From Cephalotus follicularis (taxonomy: Eukaryota > Streptophyta > Magnoliopsida > Oxalidales > Cephalotaceae), in the NCBI GenBank assembly GCA_001972305.1, contig BDDD01001660.1:339807-403806 (forward strand): a stretch of DNA of 64,000 nt, read 5' to 3'. Position numbers and translations under genes: made by a program. Below, piece by piece: positions 56,483-64,000 of the stretch; position 1 is the first letter of the stretch, and each line of letters starts with the position of its first letter. The notes under the pieces are model-generated. The model was not told where the DNA came from and did not search any database. It saw only the letters and a list, made by a program, of their open reading frames with translations.

Positions 56483-59400
56483 ATGGACCGAAGGAGGACA
56501 CGTGCTAGGGCTAGAGCTGTTGGAGCTAATGCCCCAGAGGAAGCAAATATTCCACAAGGGATGAATATTCCCCAAGATGACAGAGATCCGATGGCTCAGA
56601 TTGCAGACTATTTTCAGCAACAGATGGCCTTTAATAGGGCTAATACGGAGGAGATGCGCCAGTATTACGCGCAAGCTCGACCGCAACATAGGGCACCCGA
56701 CCACTGCCCGGGGGAGGATGGCAACCAGTTTGGGAGAGATATTGAAAAGTTCATGAGGCTGAATCCACCCAGTTTTTGGGGGGAACTTGATGCTACTGTT
56801 GCTGAGAGATGGCTGCAGGACCTGGAGAAAATCTTTAAAGTGATGGACTGTACTGATACTCAAAAGCTGAAGTTTGATGTGTACCGCCTATGGGGTGAGG
56901 CCACTCATTGGTGGGAAATGGTCAAAGCAAAATGGGAATCACAGAGACTGGACAGCACTTGGGACAGATTCTAGACATAATTCCTGGACACTTATGTTCC
57001 GCATATTGAACAAGAGCGGCGAGAGACGGAGCTCTTGGAGTTACGACAGGGAGAGATAACTGTGGTTGAGTACCAAGCAAGGTTCACGGAGCTAGCCAGA
57101 CATTCACCTTATCTGGTAGCCGATGAAGAGAAGAAGATTCAGAGATTCCTGAGAGGTCTGCGACCGGATCTTCGGTCAAGGATTAGAGCTATGGAACTGA
57201 GGACTTTTATGGAGGTTGCTCAGAAAGCAAGACTATTGGAGACCATATCCAGTGAAGACCGGGCTGAGAGAGCTCGCGCACAGCAGAGTAAATAGAGCCC
57301 TACATAGTGCCGACCGGCATCGTCGAAATGGAAAGATGGTGGTTCTCCGACGAAGTCATCTAAGAACAAGTCTCAATAGACAGCTTCACAGGGTACTCCT
57401 AGCCAAGGGAGTAATGCCAGATCTGGAGGTTGCTATTATTGTAGTCGTACCAGCCACCAACAGAAAGATTGCTGGAGGTTCAATGGTTGGTGCCTGAGGT
57501 GCGGGGCACCTGGTCATTCAGTGAAGGACTGCCCGAAGAGTTCTGCTATAGCGCCTACTGGGCCGAGGAGTAGTAGTGGTGCGGCGGCGGGACCGTCACA
57601 GAGGAAGGACACCGGCAAGGGGATCGCAAAAGGTAGAGTTTTTGTACTTGCTCTGACAGTGGTCCCAGAGTCAACTTCTGTTGTTGGAGGTACTATGTAC
57701 ATATATGGTTTTTCTGCTAGAGTATTGATGGATTCTGGAGCATTGCATTCTTTTATATCTGCACGTTTTGCATCTTGCTTAGATGTCACCCCTGACTGCA
57801 TGTCATACATACTTGATGTGAATACATCGACCGGGGCTTCTATGTATACTGACTCGGTATATAGAGGCTGTAAGATGTCTATGGCAGGCATTACCTTATA
57901 TGCAGATTTGATAGTGCTGCCTATCCGTGACTTCGATGTTATATTGGGGACGGATTGGCTATCAGCACACCGTGCTCGTATGGATAAACCCGTGGATTTT
58001 TGTCAGCCTGACGGAACGACTTTTCAATTGAATGGAGATAAAGGGTTTTCAACACCGATCATATCCTTTATTCGAGCATCGAGATACCTAGAAAAGGGAT
58101 GAGAGGGATATTTGGCCTATGTGATTGATCGAAGGAAAGAGAAAGGCTTGAGCTTGGAGGAAATTCCAGTTGTGTGTGAATTTCCAGATGTATTTGCTGA
58201 TGACTTGGGGTCTTTGCCACCAAAGAGAAATATGGAGTTTGTTATCGACCTTATACCAGGTACAGCTCCTATTTCTAAAGCACCCTATTGGATGGCCCCT
58301 GCAGAATTGAGGGCACTGAAATTACAGTTGCAAGATCTGATCGATAAGGGTTTTATTCGACCTAGTGTTTCTCCGTGGGGTGCGCCGGTACTGTTTGTCA
58401 AGAAGAAGGATGGGTCGATGAGACTCTGCATCGACTACAGAATGCTGAACAAGGCAACTATCAAGAACAAGTATCCTTTACCCCACATTGAGGAGTTGTT
58501 TGACCAGTTGCAAGGATCAAGGGTGTTTTCCAAGCTTGACTTGAGGTCAGGATATCACCAACTGAGAGTAAGGGAAGGAGACATTGAGAAGACTGCCTTC
58601 CGGACACGGTATGGTCATTACGAGTTCTTGGTGATGCCATTCGGTGTTACCAATGCACCGGCAGCTTTTATGTCATTGATGAATGACGTATTCTGACCAT
58701 ACCTGGACCAGTTTGTTGTAGTGTTTATCGATGACATACTGGTATATTCACGGAGTCAGGAGGAGCACGCTCACCATCTGAGGCTAGTATTGCAAGTTCT
58801 CAAAGAACTTCGGTTGTACGCCAAGTTCAGCAAGTGCGAGTTATGGCTTGATCATGTGATCTTTCTCGGTCACATCGTATCTGGGGAAGGCTTGACGGTG
58901 GATCCGTCAAAGACTGAAGTAGTACGGGACTGGCCATAACCAAAGAACATGACGGAGGTGCGCAGTTTTCTTGGTTTAGCGGGATATTACAGAAGGTTTA
59001 TCCAGAACTTTTCAAGGATAGCCGAGCCCTTGACTAGACTGACCCAGAAGAAAACCCCTTTTGTCTAGGAAGAAGGCTGTGAAGCTAGCTTCCTTGAACT
59101 GAAGGATCGGTTGGTTTCCGCTCCAGTCTTGCCATTACCTGACGGTAATAAGGGCTTTGCAGTCTACAGTGATGCATCAGGCAAGGGTTTGGGTTGTGTA
59201 ATGATGCAGTGAGGCAGAGTGATTGCGTATGCCTCGAGGAAGCTAAAGCTGTATGAAGAAAACTACCTGACTCATGACCTTGAGCTTGCAGCTATTATCT
59301 TCGCCCTTCAGAAGTGGAGGCACTATCTTTATGGGGCGCAGTTTGAGATCTTTACCGATCATAAGAGTTTGAGGTACCTGTTTTGTCAAGACACACTGAA

Positions 59401-61042
59401 CATGAGACAGCGCAGGTGGGTAGAATTCTTTAATGATTATGATTGCAGTGTTCAGTACCACCCGGGGAAAGAGAATGTAGTCGCTGATGCCTTGAACCGC
59501 AAGGCTATGGTTGCCAGTGCGATGGTGTCACAATGGAAGATGCTAGAAGACTTCCAAGAATGGTCTCCGTTCAATCAGTCACTGGGGATCTTTGTGGCTG
59601 ACATGCGAGTACAGCCTGTGTTACTGGATCACATCAGGGATGCACAACCACACGATCCGGAGATGCAACGAATTCGGGGGAACCTGGATTCGGAATCCGA
59701 TTTTCGAGTGCATGCTGATGGTATTCTGAGGTATCGGGGTCGCGTGTGTCTTCCAAATGAACCAGGGTTGAAGAGTGAGTTACTTCGCGGGGCTCATAAA
59801 TCTCTGTACAGCATTCACCTTGGTAGCACAAAAATGTATCAAATTATGAAAAAGACTTACTGGTGGCCTGGCATGAAACGAGAGATCGCCGAGTATGTGG
59901 CAAGGTGTTTGACTTGCCAGACAATTAGGGCCGAACACCAGAGACCGGAAGGTTTGCTACAACCTTTACCAATTCCAGAGTGGAAATGGGAACATGTTAC
60001 GATGGATTTTGTTTCGGGTTTTCCTCTGACTCTGAACCGTCACAACGCCATGTGGGTTGTCGTAGATAGACTCACCAAATCAGCACACTTTCTGCCTACA
60101 CACGTTACCGATTCTGCGAGCAAGCTAGCTCGTTTGTATGTGAAGGAGATAGTGAGGCTACACGGTGTTCCAGTCAGCATTGTATGAGATAGAGATGCCA
60201 TCTTCACTTCCAACTTCTGGAAGAGGTTCTAGACAGCTTTCAGGACGAAGCTGAACCTAAGTACTGCCTTACATCCTCAGACCGATGGTCAGTCTGAGCG
60301 TACCATCCAAACCTTGGAGGATATGCTACGGGCTTGCATTATTGATTTTGCTGGTACCTGGGAGGATCACATTCCTTTGATAGAGTTCTCATATAATAAC
60401 AGCTATCATTCCAGTATCGGCATGGCACCGTTTGAAGCACTGTATGGGAGGAAGTGCATATCTCCTGTATGTTGGGATGAGGTCGGGGAGAGACATTTAC
60501 TTAGGACTGAGTTAATGGAGGAAACTTCAGAAAAGGTCAGGACGATCAAAAAGAAGCTGCTTGCTGCTCAGAGCCGGCAGAAGAGCTATGCAGACAGTGT
60601 CAAGAGGAGGCCTTTGACCTTCAGTGTGGGCGATCATGTGTTCTTAAAGGTCTCCCCATGGAAGGGTGTGCAAAGGTTTGTGAGGAAGGGCAAATTAGCT
60701 CCTCGCTACATTGGTCCTTTTGAGATTTTGGAGAGAGTTGGGGAGGTAGCCTACCAGCTTGCCTTACCTCCTGCACTGTCGAACATGCATGACGTCTTCC
60801 ATGTATCTATGCTGAGGAGATATATCCCGGACCCGTCACATGTCCTGGATTATGATGCTGTTCCGGTACAAGATGACCTATCTTGTGAAGAGTTGCCTGA
60901 GCGGATTCTAGATTGGAAGACGCAGATTTTGAGGAACCGAGCCATCTCCATGGTCAAGGTTCAATGGTAGTTCCACCGACCGGATGAAGCAACTTGGGAG
61001 CGCGAGGAGGATATTCGAGAATGCTACCCGCACTTGTTCTAA
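56483..61042 (+). pseudogene. Tekay gag-pol copy B (complete, with chromodomain, 13 in-frame stops)
   Basis: One uninterrupted frame of 1520 codons from ATG 56483 to TAA 61040-61042, the usual length for Tekay/Del polyproteins, but with 13 internal stops (those of copy A shifted by 4514, plus TAG 60968). Domains in order: gag, CCHC, protease, RT, RNase H, integrase with [15 protein letters not shown], the GPY-type linker ([20 protein letters not shown]) and the chromodomain ([20 protein letters not shown] ... TWEREEDIRECYPHLF), which binds modified histone tails and directs insertion. Because frames are intact, decay has been by base changes only. Most stops are one C-to-T or G-to-A step from CAA, CAG, CGA or TGG. 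Confidence 0.95.
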
Positions 61043-61074
61043 TCTCGTTTTTAATTTCGAGGATGAAATTCATT

Positions 61075-61089
61075 TGAAGGAGGGGTGGA
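61075..61089 (+). other. Polypurine tract of the Tekay element
   Basis: GAAGGAGGGGTGGA immediately precedes the LTR start TGTAACGCCC. It follows the polyprotein end by about 35 bp. Confidence 0.85.
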
Positions 61090-63511
61090 TGTAACGCCCG
61101 GCAATTTCATGTATTGTAATTTCACAATGTAAATGTACCTTATTTGTGGAGTTAATAAAATAATAAGTTTCCCGAATTTGATGATGTTTTCCCAAACTCC
61201 GATGATGTTGCTTCTAAATCAGTTAATGTACTTAGAAGTGTGTTTACCTTGTGAGTACATCAAGTGCAGTCAGCTGGGTGTCTGTGTCTTGGAACAGTCG
61301 ACTGGTGGGATGAACCAGTCGACTGGCCAACTGTCGAGCCACGTGGTAACGAACTGCCAGACGAGCAACCGGCTGTTGGGTGTGGACAGTCGACTGGTTT
61401 GTGCTCTGTTTTATTGCATGTGACGAGATCACATGCAGCCACTGATAAGAGCACCTTGTAGGCGCCATCTGATGATAAGAGCACCTTGTTGGGCTATTCT
61501 TGGAGCTGCTGGGCTTGGAGTTGGAGCTTTTGGGGAGCCCAAAACGTCACTGTTGGAACACAAAGAGGTGGACTTACAGATTCCTAAATTGGAATCAAAA
61601 GGTAGGGGAAGTTGTGATGGTATTTTGAGCTTAATGTTACTGCATATTAGATGATTTGAACGCACTGGTTGCATGAGTTGTAGTTACTGATTTTAGGACA
61701 TGGTTGCTACTGTTTTTCATCTGCTATGCTTGTTACTGAGAATCAAATGAGATTATGTGCATGCATGTTGGACCCTTATCTTGGTGTTGACTTGCATGAT
61801 GAAATGTATGTCGGACGTGGTGTTATATGGACGATATGATAACCTGTAGTTATATTTCTGTATTTGAGCTTGAATTCTCTGTTTACAACGATCCGTTGAA
61901 GTAGATAAATCGATTTGCATGCAACTGGTTCGCAGGGCAGCCGACTGTCGAAGGAAGACAGCCGACTACTCAATGGAACCAGTCGACTATCAATGGAAAG
62001 CAGTCGACTGTTCATACTTCATCCTGCCCAGAAAGTGGCGGGAAGTGTGATCTGGGTAATACTTTTGAACGGGTGTGTAGTAACAGTCGACTGTTGAAGG
62101 ATAACAGCCGACTGCCTAATGCACAGTTGACTGGCAGAAGGAACCAGCCGACTACCTGGTACTGCTCGACCTATAACAGCTGACTGGTAAGGATTCCAGC
62201 CGACTGGTTGGACTGCTGTTGGACCCTCCTTGCTTACAACAATGCGAAACGACCCCGATTCCTGCTAGGATGCATTTGAGCATTTGTATGCATTGCATAT
62301 ACACTGTTTACTGCTTGTTCTAGACTGTTGTAATCGGATTATGATTTCTAAGTATTGCTACTTTGGAAATGCATATATAAATTGAAACTACTATGTTAAG
62401 TACGAAATGAATATTGTTTTCGTATTTTCAAACATCTTTGGAAAGCGATTTCCACTTCTGAAACTGTTTAAAAGTATTTTCTACTGAAAATGCATATTTC
62501 AATGTTGTCACTTTTGGAATCATTTCGGAAACGAACTGCCTGTTGTGGATCTAAACGATCACTACTGTACTGTTTACCGTATTGTTACTGCTTGGATTCA
62601 CTATTTGCTCTGTGAATTGTACTGTGTGTGTGCTTGAGCCACTGGTTGCATGGCGGAGACTGCCAGCGCAGGCTAGTGGTAGGGTTGACCTAGGGGCCAG
62701 GAGTTGGCTGGGTGACTCACTGTACTGTACTATTGCCTCGCTCGGTTGCCTGAAGTAGGGACCGGAGTTGGAGTGTAGCATGGGGCCAGGAGATGGCGGC
62801 GTTACATAAACTACCTGACTGTTGTGGTTCTTTATGGACATCCTGTATTGTCTGTTGGTCCTTCTCAGACATTACTGTGCCTGTTGATGTAGCCCTGGCC
62901 GGGTTACTATTGTACTGTTGTTCCATACATATATTATCATATATATATGTCCCACTGACATTTTACTGTACCGTTAAACACATACATTTTCATATATATA
63001 AATTGGGATTTTCTACTGCACTGCATCATCTATGCATTCATATCACGACATGCTTTTAACGTTAATCCCGAACTGCTTTTATAACTTAGCCGAGTGAGGA
63101 CAAAGGCTAACCCCATACTTTACAGATTGATGCAATGGACAAGTTGGACTGGCATGGGCAAGGGATAAGATGTTATGATGTTTTGTACTTGGTTTTACTT
63201 TTCTCATGTTTTGTAATAAAACGAGTTTTATTTAAGGACCAATGTGTTGTACTTACGGGTTTGTTTACTAACGGGATTTAATATTGTATCATGATCACGC
63301 TCTGTTTGTGGGCGATTAACAATGACAGACTTGATTTGGGTGGCGTGTAGTATGGGATACACGCTACGAGTTTACAGCTTGTGAATTTTTTATGCTTCCG
63401 CAAATGCATCTTGCTTAAAAGTTCAAGTTTATGGTCTTTACATGAGCTGTATTTATGTGTTAATTGCCTTTACCACTTTAATGTTGTCTTCTCGTCAAAC
63501 GGGGTATGACA
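61090..63511 (+). repeat. Tekay 3' LTR (2422 bp, promoter region deleted)
   Basis: Same ends as the 5' LTR apart from GGGTATGACA against GGGTGTGACA. Around 61441-61495 it jumps from the equivalent of 46960 to that of 49845, with TGATAAGAGCACCTTG present twice at the joint. Counting only LTR sequence, about 330 bp including the presumed core promoter are missing. Palindrome clusters remain at 61266-61401 and 61936-62216, and the CTAACCCC...ACAG block at about 63105-63124. Confidence 0.9.
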
Positions 63512-63516
63512 ATGTC

Positions 63517-63617
63517 ATTTCAAAAGGGGGTATTTATCTTACATCCCAAACTAAGGAAACAACGCCCAATTTCCCCTTTTCTTCCGCAGACCTAACATCT
63601 TCGGTGTTGGTCTCTCT
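63517..63617 (+). other. CACTA sequence right of the Tekay insertion
   Basis: Begins ATTTCAAAAGGGGG, continuing the subterminal motif, then AT- and C-rich sequence without coding. It leads straight into the minisatellite. Confidence 0.6.
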
Positions 63618-64000
63618 GTCAACGGCTGCTCTTTTCTCCCTGTCACTGTCTGTCGCTCTCAATCGACACCAACGACAACGACAACAACCTCTCCTCCTCC
63701 TCTCCTCTCATTGTCAACGGCTGCTCTCTTCTCCCTCTCACTGTCTGTCGCTCTCGATCGACACCAATGACAACGGCCATAACCTCTCCTCCTCCTCTCC
63801 TCTCACTGTCAATGGCTACTCTCTTCTCCCTCTCACTGTCTGTCGCTCTCGATCGATACCAATGACAACGGCCACAACCTCTCCTCTCACTGTCAATGGC
63901 TACTGTCTTCTCCCTCTCACTGTCTGTCGCTCTCGATCGACACCCAAGACAACGACAATAACCTCTCCTCTCACTGTCAACGGCTGCTCTCTTCTCCCTC
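63618..64000 (+). repeat. Minisatellite in the CACTA element (84-95 bp x 4.3)
   Basis: Units start at GTCAACGGCTGCTC or GTCAATGGCTACTC at 63618, 63713, 63808, 63892 and 63976, giving spacings 95, 95, 84 and 84. The 11-bp difference is loss of one CTCCTCCTC-type step. Each unit contains CACTGTCTGTCGCTCTCGAT and a pyrimidine-rich stretch. The array continues past the window. Confidence 0.9.

Larger units (their letters stand above)
46546..63511 (+). mobile_element. Tekay/Del chromovirus (Ty3/Gypsy), 17 kb, with internal tandem duplication
   Basis: Bounded by TGTAACGCCCG and GGGGTATGACA and by the perfect duplication ATGTC (46541-46545 and 63512-63516) within the CACTA end. Order: 5' LTR (46546-51857, itself holding LTR G), primer site, first gag-pol copy cut short at 56166, 204 bp of LTR 3' end, second primer site, complete second gag-pol copy (56483-61042), polypurine tract, 3' LTR (61090-63511). 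The lineage rests on a C-terminal chromodomain after integrase (ending with ATWEREEDIRECYPHLF), which in this form marks Tekay/Del. All enzymes are crippled by stops. Confidence 0.95.
46256..64000 (+). mobile_element. CACTA transposon, left end (right end outside the window)
   Basis: The terminal inverted repeat CACTACAAGAAAAAGGG at 46256-46272 is the classic plant CACTA (EnSpm) end. It is followed by dense subterminal repeats. Sequence resumes after the Tekay insertion at 63517 with the same ATTTCAAAAGGGG motif. No transposase is visible; the coding part, if any, lies to the right. The 3-bp candidate target duplication on this side is TAA (46253-46255) and cannot be checked. Confidence 0.85.

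Noticed and set aside
51654..60680. Two independent Tekay insertions in tandem
   Set aside because: There is no second complete LTR or target duplication between the copies. The middle 204 bp follow the 5' LTR, the joint shows microhomology and the stops are shared, all fitting one duplication.
63618..64000. CRISPR-like array
   Set aside because: Adjacent units are near-identical with no unique spacers, and this is plant DNA. It is a minisatellite.

Overview
This window looks like heterochromatic DNA from a flowering plant, built almost entirely of nested transposable elements. Every recognisable coding stretch is retrotransposon gag/pol, with LTRs of the plant types Athila, Tekay/Del, SIRE and other Copia, plus one CACTA DNA transposon. 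Primer sites match plant initiator-tRNA-Met. I found no host gene, tRNA gene, rRNA gene or CRISPR array. The species cannot be named from the sequence. Ty1/Copia and Ty3/Gypsy are abbreviated Copia and Gypsy.

Layout, left to right. (1) 1-10582: the 3' part of a Copia element (copia-1, + strand) with its 3' LTR at 8823-10582. It is broken at 1084/8264 by solo LTR A (1085-8263, target duplication CAAGT). LTR A is itself broken by a gag-only, TR-GAG-like Copia element on the minus strand (2916-7411). (2) 10583-28954: a decayed Athila-type Gypsy element whose 5' half lies left of the window. It is split by a complete but inactive SIRE-type Copia element (copia-2, 12441-24952, target duplication TCAAT). 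Copia-2 carries gag, pol and an env-like ORF2 region, and the latter holds solo LTR B (19526-22633, CACTC). (3) 28955-30244: unassigned LTR-like sequence with short degenerate repeats. (4) 30245-40435: copia-3, on the minus strand and of the same family as copia-1. Solo LTR C (31077-33656, CTACT) sits in its 3' LTR and solo LTR D (37664-40406, CTATA) in its protease. (5) 40436-46255: the 5' LTR, primer site and leader of another LTR element (E), with solo LTR F (41643-44124, GATGT) inside the LTR. (6) 46256 to the window end: the left end of a CACTA transposon (TIR, subterminal hairpin repeats, later a minisatellite). It hosts a 17-kb Tekay/Del chromovirus (46546-63511, ATGTC). The 5' LTR of that element holds another probable solo LTR (G), and its internal region is duplicated in tandem (4514-bp period).

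Nothing here appears able to move by its own proteins. The Tekay polyprotein keeps a single reading frame for about 1520 codons but has 13 in-frame stops; SIRE, Athila, copia-1 and copia-3 carry stops and frameshifts. Six probable solo LTRs point to frequent LTR-LTR recombination. Their nesting gives a relative order of insertions.

The most interesting signal cuts across families. Clusters of short imperfect palindromes with a GTCGAC core occur in LTRs and leaders of unrelated elements: CAGTCGACTG-type in SIRE Copia and Tekay-like Gypsy LTRs, and AAGCGTCGACGCTT-type in gag-only Copia LTRs, other LTRs and one leader. Where a TATA box can be placed, most clusters lie just upstream of it. A small cluster also precedes a TATA-like box in front of the SIRE env-like ORF, which suggests a shared cis-regulatory or silencing-related module.
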